Source: Limanda limanda (taxonomy: Eukaryota > Chordata > Actinopteri > Pleuronectiformes > Pleuronectidae). Taken from it: a stretch of 64,000 nt of DNA. The translations under genes were made by a program, and so were the position numbers. The stretch is taken from assembly GCF_963576545.1 (NCBI RefSeq), contig NC_083644.1, forward strand, positions 27,407,393 through 27,471,392, given 5' to 3'. Positions 49,175 through 60,512 of the stretch are shown in pieces. How positions within the stretch are numbered: the stretch's first letter is position 1; every line of letters starts with the position of its first letter. A model generated the notes under the pieces. That model was not told where the DNA came from. It saw only the letters and a program-made list of their open reading frames with translations, and ran no database searches.

Positions 49175-49694
49175 CACTTAAAGGGGCTCTTACCTTTGTT
49201 GCATTTGAGAATTACAGCACATTCGAATCATCCCGCCTTCCTCCAATGCCCCACCCCCTCGTTCCCATCCGCGGTGTTTTTTCTTTTGTTTTTCCCCCTG
49301 GGAGCGGCTGTTTCAGTACGCCGTGAACCACTTTGGTCTGCCATCGTCAGTCGCTACGGTCGCTACTCGCTACTGTCTGCCGTGGAATCAAAACAAACCC
49401 TCTAGTTGAGGACGCGCCTTGATGACGCGGGCCCGAATGCGCCACAAGAAGCAGACGGAAAACCTGCATGTCCATGCAGCAAACAGACAGGTCTGTCGGC
49501 CAATAAGGTCCTTCGGTCCGAAGAATTTTATTGGTTGAAGTTTTCACTAAATATTACGAGAGTGAAATAATTGTTTGCTTTAACTCCTGGTGGGTCTGTC
49601 TTGCATTTTAGAGTGTCATTACCTTATTAATACCAATTTAACCTTATCCACAAAAAGTGTAAAAATGCAACAAAGGTAAGAGTCCCTTTAAGTG
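49175..49694. mobile_element. Inverted-repeat element flanked by TTAA (MITE)
   Basis: CACTTAAAGGGGCTCTTACC + TTTGTTGCATTT at 49175-49206 is mirrored at 49663-49694 with one mismatch over 32 bp. TTAA lies within each end, so the likely element is 49182-49687 with a TTAA duplication, as for piggyBac or Kolobok types. No transposase is present. The interior is GC-richer than its surroundings and includes CCAAT motifs near 49500 and 49530. Confidence 0.65.
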
Positions 49695-50273
49695 CAGTAA
49701 CTTTATTATGATACTTATCCGTGATGACACTTCACAGCCATGTGTCTTTTACCAGTGGCAGCTGGTCAATAGGGGGCGCTAGGGTGCCACCCCTCCAACA
49801 TTCTGAGAAAAAAAAGCCTATTTGAACATGTTAAACATAAATTAAAAAATAATAATCGTACAATGCACCTGGTTGACCGTAAGCACCTGTGAGCAGTCAA
49901 TATAAATTGTTTTCAAATTGTATTTGGTTAATTTCTGTCTAAATATATATACTTTCTGGTGTGGGGCACAGGTCAAATAAGAATGAATATAAGTTCTTAA
50001 ACTTTTGGCAAACACGGGACCTGAGGCCTCTCTTTTATTGGTTGGTTCAGGTTTTTCACAGGTGCAGCAGACACTTCTACTTTTATTTACGGCCAATTGG
50101 TATTGATTTAAGTGTTTTTATCTAATGTGAGTAGTCGACCCTAGATACGTCGCCGTTACTGTGTTACTTCTGCTGCAAACTGACCAGCAGAGAAATGGCA
50201 ACTTCAAGAGGAGCTGCGGCAAATGTTCCTTACAATAACATTTCAATAAGAAAAAAAAACACATGGTCTCGTG

Positions 50274-50966
50274 TAGTGGTGTCACGATACCAAAAATTCA
50301 GTAGTCTGTGCCAATACCAGTAAAATAACACGATTCTCGATGCCAATTTTGATACCACGGTATTAAAAATAAGGATTTTCTAAGATTCCAATAGTGCATT
50401 CTTTGGATGTTGTTAATGTCATATACGGTAGTTTAATGTGCTTGCGCATATACTGTGGGTTACACGGTAGTTGCGGACGCATGTGAGTGACGCATTGTTG
50501 TGAGACACGTTATGCATTAAAGCGAGCTTAGCATCGATTTACAGTTAATATGAATCAGAACTCACCTTGAATTCTTTAAACAAATCCGGATGACGGTCTT
50601 TCAGGTGCTTTGCTGAATTGGAAGTATTACCTCCCTTGTTCTGAAGATCACAGTAGCATCGTTTGCATAATGGCTTCTGCGGATTAATGACCACGCCACG
50701 GTCATCTGCCTAAAACGCAAAGTACTTCCATACCGGACTCTTTGTGCCTTTTTTATCAACAAGTCGAGGTGGGGCGAACGCTGCAGCCGCAGATGTCATC
50801 TTGGTTTTCTGAATGTAAACGTCGACTGGCGCAGCACCGATGCTAATGCTAAGTTGCTTACAGCTGGCATCGGCGCTCATGGTGCTTAAAAAAAATGGGC
50901 ATCGTCTGTGATTTGTTATCTTAGTATCCAAAGGTATCGTAAGTATCAGTACTCGTGACATCCCTA
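50274..50966 (-). mobile_element. hAT element with exact 8-bp target duplication and a BED-finger exon
   Basis: Left end TAGTGGTGTCACGATACC; right end, inverted, TAGGGATGTCACGAGTACTG. GTCTCGTG flanks both ends exactly (50266-50273, 50967-50974). Minus-strand sequence inside encodes the N-terminal exon of a hAT transposase. The remaining transposase exons are missing, so it is a deletion derivative of an autonomous element. Confidence 0.9.
50566..50880 (-). pseudogene. BED-type zinc-finger exon of a hAT transposase
   Basis: On the minus strand, ATG at 50880 opens a frame that includes MTSAAAAFAPPRLVDKKG and KSPVWKYFAF, meets a TAG at 50710-50712, and continues in the same frame through ADDRGVVINPQKPLCKRC, then a Cys/His part ending KHLKDRH and LFKEFK, up to a GTGAGT donor at 50560-50565. 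The Cys-x2-Cys ... His-x4-His spacing is that of a BED finger, the DNA-binding domain at the start of hAT transposases. The single in-frame stop sits in an otherwise intact exon. The catalytic exons are absent. Confidence 0.7.
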
Positions 50967-51145
50967 GTCTCGTGCAAGACCTAAAACATCTCTCTGAAAA
51001 ATGGCATTGAAAGTTGCCATAGCCATTTAGACTACACAATGAGGCTACAATTTTGCGGCATGAAGGCTGCAGGATTGGCATATTGTGTGATGCGTTGTTT
51101 TTGTTGAGTCTGGCTTAAGTTTGTTTGCCTTCTCCCAACACTGCA

Positions 51146-51985
51146 CCTTATTGGCCCGAGGAAGAGCAATTTCAAATTTGGTATGATTTGGAAATATGAT
51201 CTGTTCAATTTAATAAAAAAAATAATCAACAGGGAACAAATGCTATAGAGCCGTCATATCTGGACCATATTTTGATAAACAGCAGGTTTTCTTGGTTGTC
51301 CTTGAGTTTCAACGAATTCTGCAACAACACCACAGATGCACTTTCATTGGCACTTGGGCACAGAGATGTTCGTCACACATACCTGTGTGTTGCAGAACCA
51401 CATGCGTGTGCATGTGCATGGCTGAGTTGTACTAAACACAAACAGACATGCGTTCACACAAGCACATTTACGGGCTTCTCGGCTTGGTATCATGTGTGTG
51501 CACATGTGAATATGTGTCCCATTGGATTCAGCTGTAGCAGCAGAATAGTGATGTTTCAATTTTTTTAATCATTTCTGTGTTTGCATCACAGGTCCCTCCA
51601 GCGAAATATGGATCTTTTTTTCAGCCCCCATCAAATATTGGAGGGAGAATTCATGTTTACAGATAATCTCATAGTCTCCTGCTCTGGCATCTGAATAGAG
51701 CGTGCCAATCTGTTTGTCCTTGGCTCTGACTTATCTCTGCAACTTTTGTTGCAGCTCACTTCAATATTCTTCACCTGGGGCTACACCACTTTTAGACATA
51801 TTAATTGGTGACCCTGAAACTTTCTTAGGAGTCAATATAAACATGCTTTGGCCACTTCCTCACCTGATCCACAGAAACAGCAACTGGACAAGCTAGGACA
51901 AGGCAGATAAATGAAAGGCCAAAAAATGGTGTAAAGAAAGGTTCAGTGAATGTTCTTGAACTTCTTTTCTGCTGGCCCCTCAAAG
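51146..51985. other. No gene recognised
   Basis: Overlapping frames on both strands at 51272-51568 show no domain. Confidence 0.4.
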
Positions 51986-52215
51986 AAAAAAAGGTGCTGA
52001 CCATAGTTGCACTGTATGAATGTGTGTGTGAATGGGTCTGTCCATCCCATTACCGTGAACGAAATATCTTGAGAATGTCTTTAGGGAATTTCTTCAAATT
52101 TGGTACAGATTTTCACTTGGACTCACTGATGAACTGATTTGATTTTTGTTGTCAAAGGTCAAGGTGTCTTCAAAAATGTGTTCTTGACGTCTTGAATGTG
52201 ATATCTCAAGAATGC
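51986..52215 (+). repeat. Teleost interspersed repeat ('atatctcaagaatg' type)
   Basis: Contains 'gaaatatcttgagaatgtct', 'gggaatttcttcaaatttgg', 'gtcaaaggtcaaggtgtctt' and 'gtgatatctcaagaatgc', phrases of a very common fish repeat. Non-coding. Confidence 0.5.
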
Positions 52216-52984
52216 AAGCTCAAGACTTTCTTTTAAAAAAGCACAAAACAACAATAAGAAGAAGCCTTCTCTTCCTAAGGGAAGTTTAGCATATTAACTG
52301 TTAACTGTTAAAGATATATTTCATTTAATATACAAATATATTATAAACTGAAAACATACAAAAAAATGGAAAGAACAAAATCGCAAAATAAATAAAACCC
52401 AACCCATCAACAATAATTTACCACTTAATAAGAGTATAAGTGTTCAATAAAGTAAAGTACTCCAGCTCCGAAATTGTCTTCAATTGTCTGTGCACTGCCA
52501 GGGCCATGGACGCTCAAACTGTCAGATGATTTCTGATGTATCGCTTTCACCAACAGGTGCTTTATTACGCTTGTTTTGTTCCTCCCTTCCTTCACTCTAT
52601 TGTTTTACTTGGTCTCAAAACAAGATGCATACTACCATCAACTCTACAAGCAGTTGCTCTGGGGACTTTCTCAGCTCCAGATTCGGTCCACAAAGAAGTC
52701 CATAAAATCCCAGACGTCTTTGATCAGAAAGAAACAAAAAGCTAGAACGTAAAGAGATGCATTGGATTTACAAACCTGACACTCCCAAAGGCCTGACATT
52801 CATTTTGAATTTACTCGCATGAGTTTGAGTTAGTATGCTTTCCTTCCATGTACTTTATCACCTTGATATTTTGACAGCAAGACGGATGGGATATGCTGCT
52901 GCAGAATGCTAACAAAATAATTACTTTTCATGGTTAAATGATGAGAAGTTAAAAATTAACCATCTTTTACAATAGCGGATACAT
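52216..52984. other. No gene recognised
   Basis: AT-rich; short frames only. Confidence 0.4.
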
Positions 52985-53475
52985 ATTGAAGGGATAGTTA
53001 ATAATTCACTCATTATCTACCTATCTATGGAGGTGTGGGTGAAGTGCTTGACTCCACAAAAGACCACTGACCACTTCTTCAAACAGTAAAAAACAACAGA
53101 AAAAAAACACACAAAAGGCCTCCATACTGCTCCTGTGGTGTTATCCAAGTATCTTTTAGCCCCAACATTCTAATTGGACTTGAAAGGGCTTCATTTACAC
53201 CGTGTTTTTAGCCTAATGTCCGCTGTTGTCCTCCTCCGGAGCCACGTTCGCATGCATACACCACACAACCGAGAACTCGCAATAGCTGCAGTTACTGCGG
53301 TAATTGCAAGTATCTTCACATGCCCCTTGGGTAAAGACTGCACTTTACTTTATAACCTTGTGCAACGATCATGTCTGAAAACGTCTATACAAGCTTATTG
53401 TTGGACACAATGGTTTAGAAACAATAAAAATGGGCCGTGGATTTTCAGACATGTTACTCTTGCGAATTGGTAACT
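52985..53475 (+). repeat. Teleost 'gggatagtt' interspersed repeat, copy 2
   Basis: 'gaagggatagttaataattc', 'actcattatctac', 'tatggaggtgtgggtgaagt' and 'ggcctccatactgctcctgt' follow the order of the copy at 21758-22055. The 99-codon frame 53174-53473 has no domain. Confidence 0.55.
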
Positions 53476-53819
53476 TTTATATTCGAAAGGTAAACCATAT
53501 CATAACTGCCGCAAGAAATAAAGAAGACTCATGAGTTTAGATACAGAATCAGTAATGTACATTTTACAGAAGCAGATATTTAGTGTTTGAATATTGGCCA
53601 ACTCTAGCTAATGTATGCTGTCTCAGTAAACCACAGAGTGTAATTGACAAGAGTAGGCGAAAAATGCACAGACATAATTCTTGTCAGAAGGTAAATACAG
53701 CATTTTCCCAGCATGTTATGGTTCAAAATTCTTCCAGACAAGAACAAGGCAGTTATGTAAAATGTTTCAATGATGTGGCCTTCTGTGTAGCACCACTTTA
53801 AATGTAAAGGAACCCATTT

Positions 53820-54330
53820 CAGGGGACCTTAGGGCTGGACATCTACATTGTCTAGCAGAGGGATGGCAGATTCAGTCTGTTGATTTATAAGTCATTCCAC
53901 CACTTTGGTCACGACTGAAATATCTCAAAAACTACTGCATAGATTGCCATGAACTTTTGTAAAGACATGCATTTACCGGACAATGAATCTTAATGACACT
54001 GAATCCTCATTAGCCATCATGAGGTTGACGTTTTTGGCTTTGAGTGAAATGTCTCAACAATTATTGAATAGACTGCCATTAAATTTGTTGCAGATATCCA
54101 AGCCTCCCAAAGGGGGATGGATGTCATTGCTTGCAGTGACTTTGGAGATTTTCCTGACTTTTCAATTTAAATTTGTACAATACACTGTCAGCATGCTGAC
54201 ATTATCATTAGCTCACAGCACCATGACTCCGAATAAAGTTTCAAAGTGTGGCTGTAGACAATCGAGGTCCATGTGAACAACTCTAGAATGAATCATGTTG
54301 TGGTGCATGGTGATGAACTGACTCATTTAT
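53820..54330 (+). repeat. Teleost interspersed repeat with internal duplication
   Basis: Two similar segments, 53916-53960 ('gaaatatctcaaaaactact' + 'attgccatgaa') and 54045-54090 ('gaaatgtctcaacaattatt' + 'actgccattaaa'), lie about 130 bp apart, as in a common fish repeat. The 97-codon frame across it is incidental. Confidence 0.5.
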
Positions 54331-54839
54331 TCCCTGAACAAAAAAACAGTGTTAGCATCATGAACTAAATATCAAAAACGGTATTACTGTTCTGTCCTAA
54401 AAGACAAGCATGCACAGGAAGCTTAAAAGGGGGTTTGATCAATTCACAAGATACTGCTTCAGAGGAACTTAATGAGCAGCAAGAAACAGAAAAAATAACC
54501 TTCAATCGGAGATATCAAACAGCAGCTGGCACTAGCGGTTAACGGCTGATTTTCTCTGAGATTAGAGCAGAATCCTATCCTGTTGAGTAGAGGCCAAACA
54601 GAGCAGGAGAATAATGAGCGGCTTTAACGACTATGAAAGACGTTGATTGGCTGCTTTCTTGCTTTATTTGTCCCCTTCTCGTTGTCTCACTCTCTGCCTC
54701 AGCTAGTTCTGGTTCTTCTGCAGTTGAGGTGTTATGACCTTAGGTCAAATAGACATAGAACAAACATGAGGGCTGTCTGATGTTTAGTTTGTCCATACTG
54801 TCAGGTAATTCTACTAAGTGTCAGCTTTTTTGTTGTTTT
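54331..54839. other. No gene recognised
   Basis: No repeat or exon recognised. Confidence 0.4.
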
Positions 54840-54847
54840 GTCTCGAT

Positions 54848-55452
54848 CAGGGGTTGGCAACCTTTACTATTAAAAGATCCATTTTGCCCCCTCTTCCATT
54901 AAACAAAATTTGTCTGGAGGCGCAAAACATATTTGATAACACAATTTATACAGTTTTATAGAAAGTAATACTCAGTTTTGTGCCAGTTCACACTTAAAAT
55001 TAACTAGTTCAAAGTTCAGTTCACGATTCCAAAAATGAATTAGTTCATGACATTTGTCCTTTTTTTTATTGGGATGATTTAGGTGACAAACGTACTGTAT
55101 ATTCATGTGTTTGGTCAATGGTGTCGGATCAGGTCTGGCCATTTTAACACTGAGTCCTGACTGTAAGCACCACGTCTCATGTTGAACTGAGCACAAAATG
55201 TTGACATGTCATTTTCTTGATGTTTAAAGCCCCGGGGCCTGTGTGTGTTCGCTGTCTGGGAGCCCACACATTTTTCTTGTGACTGGTCTTTCACATGATG
55301 GCCTGATACGATGATTTAAAAAATGAACGCGAACGTTCATCATATGAAAACTGATGTGTTCAGTTCATCGTTCAGAAACAATATGAACGTTTCCAACCCT
55401 GTACAGGGAGCCACTGTAGAGGGGCTTAGGAGCCGTCTGTTGCTGACCCCTG
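54848..55452. mobile_element. hAT element, CAGGGGTTGGCAACC ends
   Basis: Left end CAGGGGTTGGCAACC; right end, inverted, CAGGGGTCAGCAACAG. Flanks are GTCTCGAT (54840-54847) and GTCGAGAT (55453-55460), an 8-bp target duplication with two mismatches. The interior holds 'gttcagttcacgattcc' and 'gaacgttcat'/'gttcagttcatcgttc' motifs that look like a further nested repeat. Non-autonomous. Confidence 0.8.
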
Positions 55453-55460
55453 GTCGAGAT

Positions 55461-57040
55461 GGAAACGATTTTTGTGATCTAATGTGCACGTGTCATTAAG
55501 TGACAATATGAGTGATGTGATATTACTAGGTTTATTCAAAACTAATTTTTATTTGAGTAGATGCAAATTAGTTTTGGGATTCAAACGAAATTGCACAAAC
55601 TCATAAATACCAAACCCCTCAATACTAGTGCATCTTTACTAGCCTTAACATTTGATTATGATTCAGCAGTCAACGATTTGATTCACAACAATACATTTCA
55701 ATGTATCACATCCATAACTTTCTATATTACTTCACATGGCGGTTTTTATCAGTTAATACAATCAGTCAGACAAACATGAACTCTGTTTTTATTTAGAAAG
55801 GGTTTTACTCTTTTTACAATTGTGCCGTTATTTACAAAATAAGGTTATCAATTAAAAAATCTGATTACAACAGTAAGTCAATTAACAGTGCTCAGTGCTC
55901 TCCACACTGATATGACATTCATTCAGTTTAGACTTGTGAGCAGCAAGAGATTCTGCTCCTCTGAGGTTGTGTAATCACTCACACTGCTGAATTTATATTT
56001 ATGTTCCTGGATAAATGGGGCGTTGCTTTTTCCGCAACAATGATCACTACGTTACATCGTAATCTGCGGGAAGAACTTCCGTCTGCAGGAGTGTGTGTCC
56101 TGGAGACAGAGCACGGAGCCACTGTAGCAGTCACCCTTCTCCACTTCCCAAGGCAGCTTCAATGTAAGTATTGCAGTCTAGTCCTTTGAGTCCGATTCAT
56201 ATTTCAATACATTTTAATGCGTAGCTGCTATATTAAATGATCCATGGTGTGTTTGTTGTTACTCCAATGTAAATCTGTAGGCAGATTTTAAGAAGTGTGC
56301 ATATCCTGATAAATTGAAAGCAACATAAATTATAATACTGTGAAAGGCTAAGCCACCATCCTCTGTGCTTGTTCATTAGCGCCCACTGCATATAGTCAAA
56401 TATTATGAAACTGAAAAAACTGCCAACCACACATGAAGAGTTCAGGGGAAAGGTGCTCTCTTTGAAATATGGTTGCAGGACGGTATAGTTCAAAAGTTTG
56501 GATAAACTATGCAACCTCATACTTTTCAGCTTCCTGAGAAAATTGCTTCTCAAATTAACAGAAAGTCATGTTCCTTACTGCTTTCCAGGCCCACCTGAGA
56601 AATACAGTTAATCCTCAAGATTAGATTGTGCAATTAACCGAAAATGTATTGAAACAGATATTTATAACCTCATCGACTTAACCTTGCACGTTTCGGTTAA
56701 TTTCGTTCATACTTTCCTTCCTCCACACTCTTGTGTGTGGTTTGCGCTAGAGTTTATGACATACATATTTAAACCCATTGAACAAAAGGTCACGCACGGT
56801 CAGCATATCTCCAATACAAACCTTGTCAGAGAACTATGAGGGCAATGTTTAAATATACAAATCATAAAATAATCATGAATTAATCATAATCAAGGTAAAA
56901 TCTTGAAATAATTGTGATATTGATTTGATGTCATATAGCCTAGTCCTAATCAATATGCAGCTACCCTGACACCTTTTTTCTTCTTTCCATGATCGCAAAC
57001 ATGTCTTTCTACTCCTTTCTTCCTTCCTTTCTATTGCAGT
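55461..57040. other. No gene recognised
   Basis: A frame starting at ATG 56001 runs to a GTAAGT donor at 56164 in a locally GC-richer patch, but its phase does not fit the exon-like segment at 57041 in its open frame. No domain was recognised. Confidence 0.35.
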
Positions 57041-57151
57041 TTTGTATTTGTCCCTCCGCCCTTGCCACCAGGCTATGACCTCCATGACTTCTCCAAATCA
57101 CAAGATGACTGTCATGTCAGGATGACCCAGAGTTACAGCTCTATCCCTTGG
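57041..57151 (+). other. Exon-like segment (low confidence)
   Basis: Preceded by an excellent pyrimidine tract and acceptor (56998-57040, ending ATTGCAG) and followed by a GTAAGG donor at 57152. One frame is open across the segment and reads VPPPLPPGYDLHDFSKSQDD, then MTQSYSSIPW. No partner exon or family could be identified. It is about 111 bp, within normal exon size. It could be a host exon or chance. Confidence 0.25.
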
Positions 57152-57489
57152 GTAAGGCGCTGAGAATGGACACCCTGGATCTGGACATCACATGCATACT
57201 AATTATGTGGTATCTGTATGATACTGCAGCCAGGGCTGCCACGTTACTGCACCACTTCTAAATGTAATTATGTGACTGTTAACAACATTGGAGCTTCTTC
57301 AGAGCTTATAAACTAATCATTTTTAGCCAAATTAGCCGGCGACTACTGAAGATCCAACAAATATATTAAACACTGGGAGAATAACACATCATTCTTCACT
57401 TTCATACACAGTAAGAAGTCTCACTGATTGACTAGCTCCTAAAAAGCTCCTCAACTGAATTTCTGGAAGATATTGGAGCATCACGTGAG

Positions 57490-57563
57490 CAGGGCTGGAC
57501 TGGAACATCAAATAGGCTGTGGGCTCATGGGGGCCAGTATGCCAGATGGCCAGTCCAGCCTTG
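57490..57563. mobile_element. 74-bp inverted-repeat remnant
   Basis: CAGGGCTGGACTGG at the left and CCAGTCCAGCCTTG at the right form a 14-bp inverted end with one mismatch around a 46-bp core. The termini are those of a fish hAT repeat; most of the interior is lost. No target duplication seen. Confidence 0.55.
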
Positions 57564-58900
57564 TCAGTGCCCTGCACCATCATAATGTATTTGATGAGTT
57601 GATAACTTTTCGAAGAAAGCCGTCTATACATCCAACAGTTTGAGAGCCGATGTTAAGATGAACTAAAACTGTTCTCGTGGGGAATGTTGTGTCAATTCTA
57701 ACCATCTAAGATGAATGTACTCTACAAAGGTCTGCAGCATAAACCAAAGGATTCAAGTCAGCCCACTACCCTTTTCTTTACCTCCTCAACTTTCAGCAAC
57801 CTTTGTGCTGGTGTGTTCACTAATCCATCTAAAATGTATCCTGGATAGTAAGCCAAGGTCTCAATCACATATCCTGTTGGTCAGAGTGGAGACACACGGT
57901 AAAAAACTATAGTTCAATGCAATGTGTTGCATTAATACAGCTCACATGTGTGTACAGTACCTTTTCATTATAGACCCCCACATTTAACATTCCCTGCATT
58001 TGTTTGTGGCACTGTAGATTAGCATTGCATTAGAGTGCAGTTGATAAATGGTAGCCTACAGTATAAGTTTGAGTGGAAAAAGCACTCAGAGGAGCTTTAG
58101 TCATCTCTTAATGTTCCTCATAATGCACTGTTTTTGAAGCATTTACAATACATTATGTTATGCAAGTCATTTGCAATGCAACACTACTCGCTGAGACTCA
58201 TACGTTATCAGCATGACAGCCACAATGACACAATCGCTCTGTAAACCGCTCGCTGTGCACATCTTTCTCTCTTTCTGATGCAACCTTCAAACGTTGAGCG
58301 TCACTTGGTGCATCATAAAAATGAACATAATGTATTTATGCAAACACTTCACTTTCTCACACACATACAGAGTGCTTTCAAGGATTATAGAAAGAAGACA
58401 TAAATAAAGGACATCTGGGTTCCTAGCAAATTCCTCTTTCTTCTCAGTGACACCAATTTAGACTGGTTTAATTCATATAGTATTAAAGAGACCCACTTGC
58501 CAATATCCAGGGGGGGATACCCCGTTGTGTTCTGTCCTTATATCAGACTATCCTGACTTTCTCCGCTTGGCCCCCAGTATAAAGTCCGCATATAATCCAG
58601 AGTGTCTCACTCGGAGATTTGCGTTCACACATGCATCCCCTCCGGAGAAAGTGCGGAGAATCCCGGCAGTTCAGTGCATGCCTGAAAGCAGCTTAGTACA
58701 CTTACCAACTGATCATAGAATAGGACACGCACAGTTACTGATACAAATGATGAGTAAATTCAAAAGGTGAACTTGGTAAAAGATCCTGTAAAGTCAAGGG
58801 AACTGTTGGGAGGAGTCTTAACTTGCTGTGGTTCTCTTTAAGTGACCCCATTCATTTACATGTAATCATTTCATAGTTATTATGAAACAGCATGTAGCCC

Positions 58901-58906
<6 letters not shown>
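57564..58906. other. No gene recognised
   Basis: The 81-codon frame 58525-58770 lies in a GC-richer patch that reads like a repeat rather than a gene; no domain. Confidence 0.4.

Positions 58907-58949
<43 letters not shown>
58907..58949. repeat. (AT)n microsatellite
   Basis: Uninterrupted TA run of about 21 units. Confidence 0.95.
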
Positions 58950-58954
<5 letters not shown>

Positions 58955-60334
58955 TGGACAAGATGTTGGGGAGGAAGATAACATCTATGAATTCCTGGCT
59001 GACGGCTTTAGGAAAGGAAGAGTCCCACTGAGGAATATTTCCAAACTGTGTAGGTTTGCATCATCTGGGACCTTCTCTGTCTGGCTCAGGAATAAAATGT
59101 GTGTGGAGTGACATGAGTTTTAGGTGACTATTTTCAGGCTCAGGTGTTTCTAATGGTTGTGGCTCATTTAATTTCTGACAGTCATTATGGTTGCTATATT
59201 GTGCAGCCAAGCTCCCATCAGAGAACTCCTATGCTGCAGGGGGATGCTGTTTGCAATGAAAGATGTGTTCAATGAGAGAGAGACACTCAGAGACACACTC
59301 AGGTGGAACTTTACTCCAGTCAATGATGATGTTCATTTCAAACAGATCCGCTGGTGAATACAGATTTTTTGGTATGGGCATAATACGTGTCTTAGTACCT
59401 GCGGACTTCAGTGAGTTGCTAAAAGCCCTACGTTTCTCGTACTTTTCCAACTGGCACTTTTAGCCCCCTTTGTCTTTTAGCCCCCTTTGTCTGTTGTGGA
59501 CTGATGCCTCTGTATGAATAATGTTCTCAATATGATATGAGAGGAGATGCTAGATATAGAATAGAGACAGACAGCAGTGAACATTAATCAAAATTATACT
59601 ATTTAATGTCAGGGTGAGATTAAACTGTTCACAAGCAGAGGAATTTTTAAAAGTATTTGAGCTTTTTTCCCTGATAATGAACAGACTATTTTAATTTTTC
59701 ATTCAGATAAAAAGATAAAGTGATATCAAACGGTTTCTGTTGCTAAAGCAGAGAAGAGAAAATAATATAAGTGAGCTGAGTCTGACTGAAATGTGCATTT
59801 ATAATCATGTTAATATTGAACAGTGCATACAGAAGTATTTCAAATAAAAGACATCAGAGGCTTCAGTTTGGTTTTTCATGTTGTTCTGATCTGCACATGT
59901 AGCATAAGAAAATGTAAGTATCAATACTGTCAGGTAAAAAATGTTTGTGGAATAATAGTGTGATGTATTTATTTAGTGTGCTAAACTCTCCCTATATGTT
60001 TGTTAAAAGCTCTCTTTAAAGCCAGATTCCACTCATCTATAAAATATATATACTGTTCATAATCAATTCTCAATTTTCAATGTTAATTCCTCTATTCCAA
60101 CGATCCTGTTTATTGATGACTCAGGTTTTCTAGTGAGCTGATTGGTAAGTAGTTGGGCGTATGACAGGCTTTGATATGCTCCAGTGGCTCAGCATCAGTT
60201 GCCATGGTGATTTAACGTGGCAAGAAGTAAACCAGCTTCATAGGTTTGGGGTTAGTTTCCTTGATAACGGCAAGTTCTGCTTCGTAGTTCTGTGTCTGTT
60301 CCTATGACTTCATTTTGCCCCTGACTTTTTTTAG
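58950..60334. other. No gene recognised
   Basis: Includes a direct 17-bp duplication ('tagccccctttgtcttt') at 59461-59490. The minus frame 59229-59450 has no recognised domain. Confidence 0.4.
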
Positions 60335-60512
60335 TGTTTGTTTCGGGCTTTCCACATTTATTGATAGGGCAGTAAGTATGTGATGAACAGAGAGAGCAAG
60401 GAAGGCATGCAGCAAAGGGCCAGGTCAGAAATTAAACTGTAATCGTTGCAGGAGCTTTCCAAGCCTCTGATGGCTGCACGCGTTACCAGGTGAGTTAGTG
60501 ACTGCCCTCTAT
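60335..60512 (-). mobile_element. tRNA-derived SINE, minus strand, degenerate
   Basis: The + strand shows 'tttattgatagggcagtaag', 'gcatgcagcaaagggccagg', then a degraded tRNA-like part ending 'gttaccaggtgagttagtga'. This is the reverse complement of a common fish SINE whose head reads like 'gctcagttggtagagc ... ggttcgaat'. The B box is mutated. It is a different SINE family from that at 47549. Confidence 0.55.

Larger units (their letters stand above)
49752..51145 (+). mobile_element. hAT-like repeat, left end only, split by another hAT
   Basis: Starts CAGTGGCAGCTGGTCAATAG then 'ggggcgctagggtgccaccc', a terminus seen in fish hAT repeats. It contains the hAT 50274-50966. The right end was not located, so the right limit is approximate. 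Confidence 0.4.

Noticed and set aside
55980..56163. Possible first exon with ATG 56001 and GTAAGT donor
   Set aside because: No core promoter pattern, no recognised peptide, and the phase does not match the open frame of the next exon-like block.
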